From the NCBI GenBank assembly GCA_030035585.1, contig CM057481.1:5047128-5111127 (forward strand): a stretch of 64,000 nucleotides of DNA. The letters run 5' to 3'. A program made the position numbers and the translations under genes. Of the stretch, positions 22,440 through 33,924 are shown piece by piece. The notes under the pieces are model-generated. The model did no database searches, was not told the origin of the DNA, and saw only the letters and a list, made by a program, of their open reading frames with translations. This stretch comes from Dugong dugon (lineage: Eukaryota > Chordata > Mammalia > Sirenia > Dugongidae). The stretch's first letter is position 1; each line of letters opens with the position of its first letter.

Positions 22440-22840
22440 AGATTACTACAGAAGATATGAGCACCAACTCTGGTGTCTGCGTGGCGTTACTTTCTTCATG
22501 CCTCAGTTTTCTGAGCTCTAAAATGGAGCCAACAATACTTACCTCATAGGCACACTGGGGAAAATAGGTGACATAAAGGACTGATACTATGAACGCAACA
22601 TACCACAGTGGTAAATACTGCTAATTCCAAAGGCAAAGAGACTGGGTTCAAGTCCAGACCAACCTTTTACCAGCTGTGTGACCCTGGGCCACTTGCTTAA
22701 CCTCTCTGTACCCTAGGATTCCCAACAAAAAAATGAGGTTGTAACAGTATCTACTTCATAGGGTTGTTATAGGAATTAAATGACTCAGTATAGATAAAGG
22801 ATTTTGAGCAGTGCTTGGCAAGTAGTAATATTAAAAAAAA
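22440..22840 (+). repeat. Two consecutive MIR-type SINE copies
   Basis: The first, partial copy shows 'tgcctcagttttctgagctc' and 'aatacttacctcatagg' (to about 22590). The second is near full length: 'gggttcaagtccagaccaa', 'gctgtgtgaccctgggcca', 'cttaacctctctgtacccta' and 'catagggttgttataggaat'. An A-run follows at 22832-22847. Confidence 0.8.
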
Positions 22841-23301
22841 AAAAAAAGACTATTATTTTATGTAGCAAATTCAATATTCCAAAACTGTATTTCCAAATCC
22901 AATAATTTTGAAAGTAGAGCTTCTATCACCACATCAAAACCAAAGGCACAGCTATGGGAAGAACATGAGTATTTCAGCTAGATGGAAATGTGAACTCATT
23001 TGCATGGAATTGTACATGCAAAGCACCACCTTCTTTTTGATAGGCTCAACAACATGAGTACGCTTATTTCGGCAGACATAATTTCTTGATTGACTCTTTG
23101 TGGGATATTTATAAGATACAAATGTATGAATCAATGTATAAATAGAATTGTTCCTCCAGATACATATCTTAAAATATTATCTTTTTTGAAAAAATCACAC
23201 TACCTAGACTAGTTAGAAAAAATGGAGGTGAGTTTATCCTCTCTTTCAAAGTAATGTTTTTAGTCTTCTCATGTGAAGCAATTGGAAAATACCTATTATA
23301 T

Positions 23302-23472
23302 AAAACCAAACCAAACCAAACCTGTTGCTGTCGAGTTGATTCCGACTCACAGCGACACTATAGGACACAGCAGAACTGCCCCATAGGGTTTCCAAGGAGT
23401 GGCTGATGGATTCGAACTGCCGACCTTTGGGTTAGCAACCAAGCTCTTCACCACTGCACCATAACGGCTCCA
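23302..23472 (-). repeat. AfroSINE, short subfamily, little diverged
   Basis: 'aaaccaaaccaaaccaaacc' tail, 'gctgtcgagttgattccgac', 'gaactgcccc' and 'ccatagggtttccaagga', 'attcgaactgccgaccttt'. ATTATATA lies close on both sides (about 23294 and 23477), a probable target duplication. Confidence 0.95.
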
Positions 23473-25262
23473 TCCATTATATATGTATGTCCATTTATCT
23501 GTATCTATAGATACCTACTGTCTGAACCAACAATTTCAATTAAAAATCTCAAAAAACACCCCAGAATTGGTAGTGCTTCCACTCTGTTTCAAAAGTCACT
23601 GCCATTTTCCCAACTCGTTCATCCTGAAATTTTCAAGACACGGAAGTGGGAGAAACTTGTCGTTGAAACCACTGAAGGACAACAGTAAAGAGGTAACTGA
23701 GCCACAAAAGAAGAATGAACGGCAAATGGAGTCTATTTCCCTTTAATCTGGTTGAGCATCAGGGGATGGAAGAGGTATGAGATGAAAAAATGGAACAAAA
23801 GGTTTTCTCTGTGATGTATTTATAATAGGTCAAAATGATCCCAGCGACTGCATGCAAATTATATGACTTTAAATTGTTCACTTAACTGCTTTAGTTTTTA
23901 ACATCTTATTCCTTCTCTTCATCATAAATAGATAATATGTTCTCTCACCAAATTTGTGAGAGACAGGTGTTTACATACATTATTAATACCTTGGAGCATT
24001 TTTCTAATGAAAAAAATCTGTAACATCAGCTAGCAGTGTTCCTGGGCAATGCCTGAATTTGATTCCTCCGTAAAAAGATCACAGACACACAAATGGTGTT
24101 ACCTCAGTGAAATTAAGTATATGGCTCATTAACGGAATATACTTCACAGCTAAATGTCCATCACTCTCCTGCGGTTACTCAAGAACTTGAGAATACCACG
24201 TTGTCTGACTTAAGGCTTTCCAGTGCTGCACCCAAAGGCTGTTACTTAGACATTTTCATTAGGTCTTTGCAAAGGGAAGAAAGCCACTTTGCAAACACAG
24301 CACACAATCTTCATTTTGGCTTTACCCCCTGGAATGCGCTGATAGTTCCTGGTGAGCACCATCACCGGTTTTAAACGATTAAGGTAAAGATGGAGCGAAA
24401 ATTCCAATAACTGTCAAGAATCAACAACCTAGAGAAGCCCCTAAGGTTTGCTTTCCATTAAAAAACACTTAAGTGAGGACTTCCCTTCTGTGTTTCAGGT
24501 TGAAATATAATCACACAACTAAATTAACCATTTATCAACTGATAAGATAATAGTATCCTTCATTACAAGAAAGCAAAATAGCTCACACTGTATAATCCAT
24601 AGCATAGCAGTCTCAAAATTCACACAGTGAAGTTTCCGAAAATACAGCATTCCTGATTTGCTACACAGGTTTTCAGAATCGGCAGAATTCTCAGGGTTAT
24701 GCCAGATGACAACACAGCGTTTCTCAAAGTCGGGTTTTAAATGCATTTTTAAATGGAGAAATTTGACCAGCATTTTTAATGTAAAGCTAACTATAGGGGC
24801 AACTAAAAGAAATACAACCAGATTTGCTCCTGGTTAAAGTGAAGATGGCAAGACTTCGGTTCACTCATTTGGACACACCAACTGTAACGAAGACGGAACA
24901 GGACCATTCACAACGTTTCGTTCTGTTAAACACGCCTCACTTAGCCGAACACTGCTTTAAACACCGGAGCCAACGGGATGGTAACCAACATCGACAACGA
25001 CTGTGTACAGTGAAGGCAATATCTTCATTCTGCAATATTCAAATAACTAAAATCACCACGTGCAAAGCTTTTCCTCTTACTCTTGTAAGATGCATGATTC
25101 AGAAGGTACAAGAACCCCATGGTATTAGCAAAACTAAAATGAATGAAGTGGTCTTCTTTGGGTCATGAGTGAAAAACAGCCCCAACTAGATCACAGACAA
25201 GACAACCTTCTCCCCAAGAAACATCCATGAGTTTGTTTTCTTTTACTCCAAGTTCAACACTG
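23473..25262. other. Low-repeat block
   Basis: Almost no recognisable repeat over about 1.8 kb, unusual for this window. 24040-24480 has the look of conserved non-coding sequence. Open frames up to 114 codons (24824-25168, +) carry no recognised domain. No gene supported. Confidence 0.4.
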
Positions 25263-25271
25263 TAATAGACC

Positions 25272-25475
25272 CCAAACCCATTGCCATCAAGTCAATTCCG
25301 ACTCATAGTGACCCTATAGCACAGAGTAGAGCTGCCCCATAGGGTTTCCAAAGCTGTAATCTTTACAGAAGCAGACCGCCACATTCTTCTCTCAAGGAGC
25401 AGCTGGTGGGTTTGAACCGCCGGGCTTTTGCTTAGCAAACAAGCGCTTAACCACTGCGCCTCCAGGGCTCCTTCA
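25272..25475 (-). repeat. AfroSINE, long subfamily, with target duplication
   Basis: 'attgccatcaagtcaattcc', 'gctgtaatctttacagaagc', 'gaaccgccgggcttttgctt' and 'gcgcctccagggctcc'. TAATAGACC occurs at 25263-25271 and again at 25476-25484. Confidence 0.93.
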
Positions 25476-25484
25476 TAATAGACC

Positions 25485-26373
25485 AGCTAGTTAGAGCTAC
25501 TAAGTGATTTTCTGGACTGTATTCCTCTCACTTAAAGGATGATAGAAATTTTCAATGAAGAAGAATTTTTTAAAAAGCTGTATCACACAGCAACAGGACA
25601 ACAAGCAAACCCTGGAGGAGTCCCGAGTGCTGGAAATATACTTGTCTTGTGGATTAATACACTCTCTCTGACAATGCTGTCAAGTGATTTGATCCAAACT
25701 CTAGGAGAATCAAATCGGACAGGGAGAGAGAGAGACAGCAGGGAGGGTCAGACAGTATTTGCTTTAGGAGTAGTTAACCCACGAAGGCTTTCTTTTGGAC
25801 TGATCCTTTAAACCAGAGTATTCCCCTGGTGGTGTTGTTTAAGGCAGTGATCAGCCAAGTGAGGCATGATAAATAGCCCCTAGCCTGCACCCGCGTGGAC
25901 AGAGGCCCGTTAGGCCCTGGCCACAAAAACAGAAAGGTCATTCATTACCCAATGTGAGCAAACAGAGCACATGTTTGTGATAAATAACTGTCATTATTGA
26001 GCTACAGTGCTCCCGGGGGATTCCTCAACACTCCTTGACATTAATGTACTATACGCGGAGAGCTCAGCCAGGCTCTCTCAACAATATTTAGTGCCGCTCG
26101 CTTTATGTGGGACATCCACCTTCCCTTTGTTGGGATGCACGTGTCTGAACAAACACTGAATATCTTCTTTTCTCCTATCACCTAACAAGTCTGGTTCTCC
26201 CTCCCTCACATGTACACACGCCCACACACTCCATGTGCTAAGGATATATATCTGTATTCAATGCAAGCAGATACTAACAAAAACATTACACTCAAAATAC
26301 TGGCAAATGGTGCATTCTGGTAAGTTACATAGGTAACTATCTTATATGCTTGACCAAGGAGAAAACAAACAAC
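25485..26373. other. Low-repeat block with conserved-looking core
   Basis: 25840-26150 is unique and has developmental-enhancer-like motifs; see findings. 25539-25811 is an open frame of 90 codons without recognised domain. No gene supported. Confidence 0.4.
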
Positions 26374-26395
26374 TACACACACACACACACACACC
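26374..26395. repeat. (AC)n microsatellite
   Basis: About ten AC units directly before the SINE at 26400, probably grown from that SINE's A-rich tail. Confidence 0.9.
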
Positions 26396-26399
26396 CCAC

Positions 26400-26611
26400 C
26401 AGAGACCAGTTGCCATCACGCTGACTCCAACTCATGACGATTCCACGTGTGTGACACAGTAGAACTATGCTCCATAGGGTTTTCATGGGCTCATTTTTCA
26501 GAAATAGATCACCAGACTTTTCTTCTGTGGGCCTCTCTGTGTAGACTGAAACCACTCAACCTTTTGGAAAGTAGCTGAGTGTGTTAACCATTTACACTAC
26601 CCAGGGACGCC
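26400..26611 (-). repeat. AfroSINE, 'ggtggtgcaaatggtt' subfamily, reversed
   Basis: 'agttgccatcacgctgactc', 'gctccatagggttttcatgg', 'ctcatttttcagaaatagat', 'accatttacactacccaggg'. The middle block marks the second SINE subfamily. Confidence 0.9.
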
Positions 26612-26627
26612 TATACATGCAACAACA

Positions 26628-27045
26628 GATAGACGGATTAGATAGATTCGATAGATAAGACTAATAGACAGACAGATAGATTAATAGACAGACAGATAGA
26701 CAGAGGATAGGTAGATAAACAGATGATAGTTAGGTAGATAGATGACAGACAGCCAGGCAGACAGATAGATGATAGACAGACAGACAGACAGAGGATAGGT
26801 AGATAAACAGATGATAGTTAGGTAGATAGATGACAGACAGCCAGGCAGACAGATAGATGATAGACAGACAGACAGACAGATAGATAGACAGACTAGATAG
26901 ACAGATAAAATAGATTAGAGATTAGCTAGACAGACAGACAGACAGATTAGATAAAGACAGATTAGATAGATATAGACAGACAGATAGATTAGATAGATAG
27001 ATAGACAGATTAGACAGATAGACAGATATGGAGATACAGATTTCA
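26628..27045. repeat. (GATA)n/(GACA)n array with 88-bp tandem duplication
   Basis: Interspersed GATA and GACA units (Bkm-like composition) over about 400 bp. Inside, 26703-26790 and 26791-26878 are identical 88-bp units. The 71-codon minus frame full of Ile/Tyr/Ser/Leu is a product of the array. Confidence 0.9.
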
Positions 27046-27640
27046 TATACCTGTATGTTTTATATCTATCTATAAAAAGATAAAGATATTGGCCCAAATG
27101 AGTGGATCCCTTGAGGGAAACGAAAACCACACCTCATCTCTTTTCACATATCTTTGTCACTGTGCCTTCACACAAGCTGCTGTCACTACAGGCAAGACTT
27201 GTCACCTGCTTCTCTATCTGCTCCCACAGAGGACTTTACCAAGCCAATTCCCACTGTTCTCTCTGGCCCAAGTCCAACACCAGCCTACTTGAAGCCTTTC
27301 CAACACATCCCATACTGAACATGAGCAGTTAGTCCCCCCTCCTCGGGATTCACACAGTACCTCTTGAGGTGATCAGCCACAGCAGCTCTTGAGGTGCACG
27401 GTAATTATTGGCTACAAACCCATCCATTCACTCACTTACTATTTGGTGCTAACCACGTACCAGGCACTGTGCAAATGAAGGGGTCAGACCGTGTCCAAAA
27501 TAGACCTTGTCTACCTTGTCCTAGTCTAGTGATATCCTATCCACGAAGTAGGTACAACTACGGCTTATTCATGTGTATATTCCAAATGTTACTGACAATA
27601 CGTGTGCCCTGCAATGGATAGATTTTATATGGCCTTTCTC
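27046..27640. other. Spacer, no recognisable gene
   Basis: 'tttggtgctaaccacgtacc' near 27442 and 'aggcactgtgcaaatgaag' at about 27463 recall old MIR/L2 sequence. Otherwise nothing. Confidence 0.4.
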
Positions 27641-27644
27641 ACCG

Positions 27645-28690
27645 TGGTCTTGTAACTCACACCAAATGACTACACAGGACTATGCAAATGAGGTGTTTGT
27701 GGCCTACCAAGGGGATTGGATAGCTTGTTAATAATGCAAATAAGGTGCATGACACCCTTGTGGGTGGGGTCATGCAAATAAGGTGTATGGAACCCTAGCA
27801 AAGGGATTGGTCAGATGTACCCTCCTGCTAGGCTTAAAATGAGCCATCCCACAGATGGACCAGTGGTGGGGTAGGGGGGAGCCTCTCTACCACCAAGAAG
27901 AAGAGACGGAAGCAGGGTGCTTCTTTGGGCCAGGGGAACCTGCACTGAGAACCTCCTAGACCCAGGGGACAGACAGAGCTGTAACACCAGAGATGGCACA
28001 AGACAGCAAGAAGTGGCAGCAGAGAAAAGGTGGCAGCAGAACCAGAAGATCAGTGCGAGACAGTGCAGTGGGCTTCCCAGCCCATGGCGCAAGGCAGTAA
28101 CAGTGGATGTGCTGATCCACAGAGCAAGAGAGCTGAGCACCTTCGGGCAGGAGGCTTTCTAGCAGAATGGGGTGCCTTTGGCCAGTTGTCAGAGGAGCTA
28201 GGCTTGTTGATCCAGGGAGTGAGAGAGCTAAGTGCTGTTAGGCTGAGGCTATCTGGTGGTGTGGATTGCCTCCGGGCACTTACTGGCAGAGCTAAGGAGC
28301 TTTCTCACATTTGCTGGAGCAGGGCAGAGGCTGGGCTGAGGGACCCAGGGCCAGAGACAGCTGTCTATAGGCACAGCTGAGAAGAGGCTGTCCTGATCAA
28401 AGAATTGTATCCTGAGCTGTAGCCTGTTACTTCCTTAATAAACCCCATAATCGTGAATATGGTCTGTGAGATCTGTGTGGCCATGTAATGAATTACCGAA
28501 CCCAGCAGAGAAGTAGAGAGTGCCGTGGGAGGAATGGCTGGTGTCAGAATTGGTAAAAAGTTTGGAGAGAGGAGCTATGTCTGACCTCCGCCTCACAGGA
28601 ATCAGCCTTGGGCTGATGCTGATGGTGATTGTCCTCCGCCCTTGTGAAGTTAGACGAGGTGGTCTGATGCCCCCACCGTGCCATTTTCAC
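27645..28690 (+). mobile_element. LTR-like element, probably from an endogenous retrovirus
   Basis: A roughly 1-kb block unlike its surroundings: repeated ATGCAAAT motifs in a promoter-like front part, a G-rich middle, AATAAA at 28437-28442, then 'ctgtgagatctgtgtggcca' and a C/T-rich end 'ggtggtctgatgcccccacc'. This order (U3, R, U5-like) fits an LTR. No gag, pol or env sequence is visible nearby, so it is a solo LTR or a fragment. Boundaries are estimates. Frames of 109 and 116 codons inside it are incidental. Confidence 0.6.
27682..27779 (+). promoter_or_regulatory. Three octamer motifs (ATGCAAAT)
   Basis: Exact ATGCAAAT at 27682-27689, 27734-27741 and 27772-27779, each followed by '(g/a)aggtg'. 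Spacing is 52 and 38 bp. The octamer is the binding site of POU factors such as Oct1, Oct2 and Oct4; the role here is inferred. Confidence 0.6.
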
Positions 28691-29756
28691 TACATGTGTT
28701 GCTATATGGGAGGATGAACAGACAGATATTAAATATCTTACATAGGGTGTCACCCAGGAATGACAATCATATATGGAAAAGTAATTTACCTCTTTTTTAG
28801 CCTAGATTTTAAATCCTTAAAATGTGAATGACAATTATTTTATCAGGATGCCTGGAAAATAAGATTCCTGTAATGTGCCTTGATATTCTGAGAAGAAAGG
28901 GCATGTACAAGAATACAATCACATACCACAAAAGTGTAGCAATCACTCAGTATTAATGCTAAAACAAAAACTAATCATTGTTCATGGAAAATAAGCCAAT
29001 AATGCAAAATTGACTTGATCTAAGAATTGTCAGTTGATTTAAGGTAATGATCTAGGAAAAAATGTATTTTAACAGTATGAAAAGCATCAAAAATTCCAAA
29101 TGAATAACATGAGGCCAAGGATAATAGTGTAAGGCCACGTATCTCCTTCAAGTAGTACATTATCTCTTATCATGGACATTTTTTAAGGTACCATATAATG
29201 AGCACAGCATGTCCTCTATTCTTGAAATAATTTTATGAAGTAGATATTATCTATCTCCCTGCATTTCTAAACTAGTTGCTATAAGGATAGGACCAGCAAT
29301 GATGACCTATTTCTTAGAACAGAAAATGTCTGTATGTTACCTATCTGATATTAATATTTATATCATTTGGATAACTGTATAATCTAATGAGGCTAAATGC
29401 TGGGAAAGATAAACTATCACTATGACCAGGACATTTTCATAGACTGAAGTACAGATCTGGGATGTCACAGGGTGCCAGGAGGCCATGAGAAGCATCTTCA
29501 ATAGCTGGATGAGACCTAGAAGACGTCTGATCTTAGATTCCCGAGTGAGGGTGAAATCCTGGGGTTCTGTCCTCCTCCCGTACGTATCTCCTTCCCTGTG
29601 ATGTGGGCTGTTATGGCGGGGGCAGAAAAGGAAGATGAAGCACATTTAAGAACAAAGTGCAGGAAGATCACAGCGGGAAACAGGGGCTTAAACTCGTCTC
29701 CAAACTTGTATTAAACTGTATTAAAGACTCAGAATGGAAGTCTTATTTTGGCCTCA
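28691..29756. other. Spacer, no recognisable gene
   Basis: Mostly A/T-rich unique sequence. A 95-codon minus frame at 29358-29645 has no recognised domain. Confidence 0.4.
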
Positions 29757-29945
29757 TATTAGTCAGTGTGAACTAGGTTATGCTGCAGAAACAAACAGCC
29801 CTCGAAAACAAAAACTTGAAACAACAACGGTACTTTCTTGCTTATACTACACATATACCATCAAGGAGACTAGGCTTGGCATGTTCCTCACTAGGTACCC
29901 AGGCTGAGGGAGGCTCCACTGTCAAGCTTCTCTGACTGCAAACAA
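29757..29945 (+). repeat. Ancient transposon-like repeat fragment
   Basis: 'tattagtcagtgtgaactag', 'ctgcagaaacaaacagccct' and 'ggtacccaggctgaggga' match a common old mammalian repeat of DNA-transposon type. Name uncertain. Confidence 0.45.
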
Positions 29946-30457
29946 CCGGTATACAATAAATCAGGCATTCACTCTTAAAGCTTGACACTAAAAGCAGTAT
30001 TTCTCACTTCCACTCACATTCCATTTGACCTATCAAGTCTCAGAGCCATACCCAACCTAGAAAAGGTAAACAGGGAAGAGCAATGTTACCATATGCCTGG
30101 AGGTAGAACACTACAAGTATTTGTTGAAGAACAGGAATTACTACTTCAGTCACCAAACCATTTCCGGTCACATTAGATATGCCACCATATGACCAATAAA
30201 AAAACAAAAAACTTCCCATTTTCAGATCGTTTTATATCTGGGGTTAGTGTTTAAGGAACTCTAGTCTACGGTAGTTAACAACTGGAATTAAAGAGTCACT
30301 CACCTTTGACTACGACAGAAAGTTATGCAGGGTGGTACTGGCAAAAGCCGGGGGTCAGAAGTAAGTGTTTTGCACCATGATAAAAATTCAGACTTAACTT
30401 CAAGCTATCATTAACATAAACATTACACACCTAGCCATTTTTGCATTTTTTAGCAGA
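29946..30457. other. Spacer, no recognisable gene
   Basis: Unique-looking. An open minus-strand segment before a donor-like site at about 30302 is weak; see rejected items. Confidence 0.4.
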
Positions 30458-30613
30458 TTGGCCCACTGCCGTAGAGTCGATTTCGACTCATAGTGACCCT
30501 ATGGGACAGAGCAGAACTGCTCCATAGGGTTTCCAAGGAGCGCCTGGCGGATTCGAACTGCCGACCTTCTTGGTTGGCAGCCAAGTTCTTAACCACTGTG
30601 CCACGAGGGCTCC
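30458..30613 (-). repeat. AfroSINE, short subfamily, little diverged
   Basis: 'actgccgtagagtcgatttc', 'ctatgggacagagcagaact', 'gccgaccttcttggttggc', 'gtgccacgagggctcc'. TTAGCAG lies just before and just after it. Confidence 0.95.
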
Positions 30614-31094
30614 ATTAGCAGCCACTAAAGGGAAGTTGGGGGGAGAGGGAAAACAGTTCTAGAAGATGTGGACAGATGGACTGGTGATCCCGACATTACT
30701 GTCAAAACCACTGGTCAGATGAAAGGACAAATGTGCTTCCCAGGGACCCCCAGCGACCTGGACTAATGACAATAACCTCCATGGCATTGCCATGCCCGAG
30801 TCAGGTAGTATCACCGCAGGTGGGTCTCCTGAGGCCTCCACAATGTGAGTGCATTTGCAATGACATTCACTATATGCAACACACCACACGGGGGGTGGGG
30901 GGGCTTCCCTGTGACAGAAAAGGTAAGGAAAGCGTTTCCGCAAATACAGACCCTGAGTCGCCTGGAGTGAACAAATGAAGCGGCTTCTCTGAGTCACAAC
31001 ACCCAAAAAACACCCACGCCAATTACAAAAATACATTACAGGTTTCTATTTTATTCTTTCAAACCCATAAAGATCACTGTTAATCAGAATGGTG
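30614..31094. other. Spacer, no recognisable gene
   Basis: G-rich run at about 30891-30903. The 125-codon minus frame (30659-31036) has no domain and reads as chance. Confidence 0.4.
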
Positions 31095-31255
31095 GCTAAG
31101 AATTTTTCAGCACTTTATATATGCCATGCATAAGGCTAAGTAGTGTATGTGCATTATTTTTACCAACCTTACTAAATTGTTACTATGATCATCAGATTAT
31201 GGAACTATGATGATCAGATTATGGAACTAGCAAGTGGCAGAACTAGAATCAAATC
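31095..31255 (-). repeat. MIR-like fragment with small internal repeat
   Basis: 'tttatatatgccatgcataa' and 'ggaactagcaagtggcagaa' fit a reversed MIR. 'tgatcagattatggaacta' occurs twice in a row at about 31187-31228, a short tandem duplication. Confidence 0.5.
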
Positions 31256-31364
31256 GTGCTTTCATTCCAACTTTGTGAAATTTAACTATCATGGAACATC
31301 ATCTCCTATTCGATACCTAGAATTCAATAACTAACTCCCAGCTCGACTTTAAAATTTAACTATG

Positions 31365-31572
31365 ATGTTGTTGTTGTTAGTTGGCATTGAGTCAATTCCG
31401 ACTCACAATGATCCAAGTGTTACAGAGTAGAACTGCTCCATAGGGTTTTCTTGGCTGTAGTCTTTATTATGGGAGCAGATTGCCAGGCCTGTCTTCCAAG
31501 GCACCTCTGGATAGGTTCAAACCACCAACCTTTCGGCAAATAGCCAAGTGCTTAACCATTTGCGCCATACCA
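31365..31572 (-). repeat. AfroSINE, 'ggtggtgcaaatggtt' subfamily, reversed
   Basis: Starts with the tail 'ttgttgttgttagttggcat', then 'gagtcaattccgactcacaa', 'aaggcacctctggataggtt' and 'agtgcttaaccatttgcgcc'. Confidence 0.9.
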
Positions 31573-31920
31573 CATTAACAGGTATCGAACACTGACGTTT
31601 CCACTTTTCCTTTTTGCATATTCTGGTCTTTTCCATTTCTGTAGATCGTGACTAGAAGTAAACTCATCTCTCAGATGACCACAAGTACCTATTTACATTT
31701 TTCTAGAGTTTTCCTATTTATTCTGTGTTCATTATGACCAGTCTCATACCTGAAGCAATTAACTTGCTGGCTTTAAAATAAACACCTGAGAGGCTGGTTG
31801 ACCCACTGGTCTCTCTCAGCCGGTGATCTCTAACAGTGTTGGGGCACAGGGATCTGCGGTGTCATTGTACAATCTACCTGATGAATAACCACACAGTCTC
31901 TGCAGACCATGCAAACCTCA

Positions 31921-32091
31921 AAAAAGCCAAAAAAACCAAACCCGCTGCTATCCAGTCAATTCTAGCACACAGCGACTGTACAGCACGGAGGAGAACTGCC
32001 CCACAGGGTTTCCAAGGAGCACCTGGTGGATTCAAACTGCCAACCTTTGGGTTAGCAGCCGAGCTCTTAACCACTGTGCCACCAGGGCTCC
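31921..32091 (-). repeat. AfroSINE, short subfamily, with 12-bp target duplication
   Basis: 'aaaaccaaacccgctgctat', 'gccccacagggtttccaagg', 'tcttaaccactgtgccacca'. ATGCAAACCTCA at 31909-31920 is repeated as ATGTAAACCTCA at 32092-32103, a clean insertion footprint. Confidence 0.95.
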
Positions 32092-32103
32092 ATGTAAACC
32101 TCA

Positions 32104-32430
32104 TGGTATGCTTTTTGTGCTTGTCTGGCATCCTGACCCTTCTCATAAATCATCCTTACAGCTTTAAATCAGATGAAGGAGTCAGGGTTACAAGACAGTC
32201 CCTTATGTCCACTCTAGAATGTCACATTTACCTTGCCATATTACCACTCCCCACCTCTCGTTAACAGGCTTCCGGGGCCACACCTGGTTGAAGTAATGGA
32301 ATGTCAAGGTACATACTTCCCCATTGTCCTGGACTCTGTCTCGGGTGGGTCCTTAAACCTAATTAAGTTGGACAATGCATGGTTTATCAAGATGACAAGC
32401 AGCTAGTTAAGGAGTTTTAGTTTACTTCAT
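32104..32430. other. Spacer, no recognisable gene
   Basis: Unique-looking. Nothing seen beyond an incidental frame that runs in from the SINE. Confidence 0.4.
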
Positions 32431-32648
32431 GGAGTCCCTGGGTGGTGCAAATGCTTATCGTGATTGGCTGTTAACAGGTTGGTGATTCTGGTCCACCCAG
32501 CGACACCTCAGAAGAAAGGCCTGGTGATCTACTTCTGAAAAATCAGCCATTGAAACCCTATGGAGCAGAGTTCTACTCTGACACACACAACTCCATGAGC
32601 TGGAGTTGATTCAACAGTGACTTTTTTTTTTTTTTTTTTTTTTTTTTT
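32431..32648 (+). repeat. AfroSINE, 'ggtggtgcaaatggtt' subfamily, with 27-nt T tail
   Basis: 'ggagtccctgggtggtgcaa', 'agaagaaaggcctggtgatc', 'aaccctatggagcagagttc', then 27 T at 32622-32648. ttttagtttac precedes it and recurs after the T-run, giving a likely target duplication. A T-rich rather than A-rich 3' end is notable but fits the 'ggtttggtttt' tail. Confidence 0.92.
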
Positions 32649-33924
32649 AGTTTACCTCTTGCAACATTCTCTTGATTGTGGAGAAACTACAGTCTTACCT
32701 ATGCATTCCACTGAGACTAAAAATCCTAACAGTGGAATAATCTGCAGCTATAGTTGTACCTGCCTCAAGGGAAGCCATCTTCAATTTAAATTTTGTGTTG
32801 CTTCCAGGTACCTATCTTCGTTGAGCAACCTGGTGTAGAAGGCTCTAGAGGGGTTTGTCAGGGTGAAGGTGCTTCCTGCCTTACGCAGGACAATCTTTAC
32901 ACACAAGGAAGCAAACAAAAATTCACCTGACTTCTCATATATGTGTTCATCTATAAAAAGTGTTTTCCTCAGAAAAATCGAGAACATATTTTAAACTAAC
33001 TCAATAGGAATAGTTTTGTCTGGTTTGTGATACTATCAAAGGTCTCAGACCCAAATCTCATAAATGTCAGCTCATCTTTGCCCGTGATTACAATGTTAGT
33101 ACTTAATCATCAACAAATCTGCGGGATATACACATCCAAACATGAGTTCATTTTCTGTTTTGTCCTACTTTATCAATTTCTACTGGCACTGTGAATGCAT
33201 GTGAAATTTGCTGGCACAAAGAGCTTTTTTTTACATCTTACTGGCTTGTCTACGGAGCCCTGGTGGTGCGTAGGGCTGGAGGAGTAAAACATTGGACTAA
33301 AAGGGTAAAGGATGCTATACCAAGGATCGGCAGCTATTTTGGGTTCCTCCACGCTTCAACTGGAAAGAAAATCTCCATGTTATTAGAATTTTTACAAATA
33401 TAACATTCTCAAGGATGTAGCTCCTTTCCCACAAGTGCCTGATTTATTTTTCTTGTCTTATTTTCCAAACAGGAAGGATCCCTGTGAGAATAGAAAAGAT
33501 TTTTTTTCCCTTCCTTTTTCTACAGAAACCTTCTGTTCAACATTCATTACCGGATCTGGCTGTGAATGCTTCCATTGTTGAATTGCTATGGATAAAGTTC
33601 AGGGACAACATTAACGCGCTAGTCCTCATTAACGGAAAAGTTAAATCTAAAGTCTGGGACGAGAAAGAAACACTCTACACGCCAAGCCAACACTCCCAAC
33701 AGGCAAGATTATTCTCACGCTGGCTTTTACTTCTTCCAATTATAATGTGAAACCCAACTGTTGCTTACTTCATACTCGGGGACGTGGGTGGGAAGAGAAA
33801 AGGCAAACAGTGAGACGAAAAAGTACAGAAAAGACAAGGATGTGGTATTAGAGGAGCTATTCCAAAAACAAACTCACTAGGCAAAGTCTACTCCTTCCCC
33901 ATCAGAAACTGGAGATTGTCTTCT
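32649..33924. other. Low-repeat spacer with a possible exon
   Basis: A broken SINE head ('cggagccctggtggtgcgta', 33255-33274) is followed by unrelated sequence. A plus-strand open segment from 33526 follows a good acceptor-like site; see findings. No gene called. Confidence 0.4.

Noticed and set aside
26628-27045. CRISPR-like repeat array
   Set aside because: Units are 4 bp with no spacers; it is a GATA/GACA simple repeat in a mammalian genome.
28030-28380. 116-codon open frame
   Set aside because: Lies wholly inside the LTR-like element, with no gag, pol or env similarity seen.
30302-30400. Open minus-strand segment before a GTGAGT donor, reading SEFLSWCKTLTSDPRL
   Set aside because: The acceptor is weak with little pyrimidine tract, and segments of this length open in one frame are common by chance.
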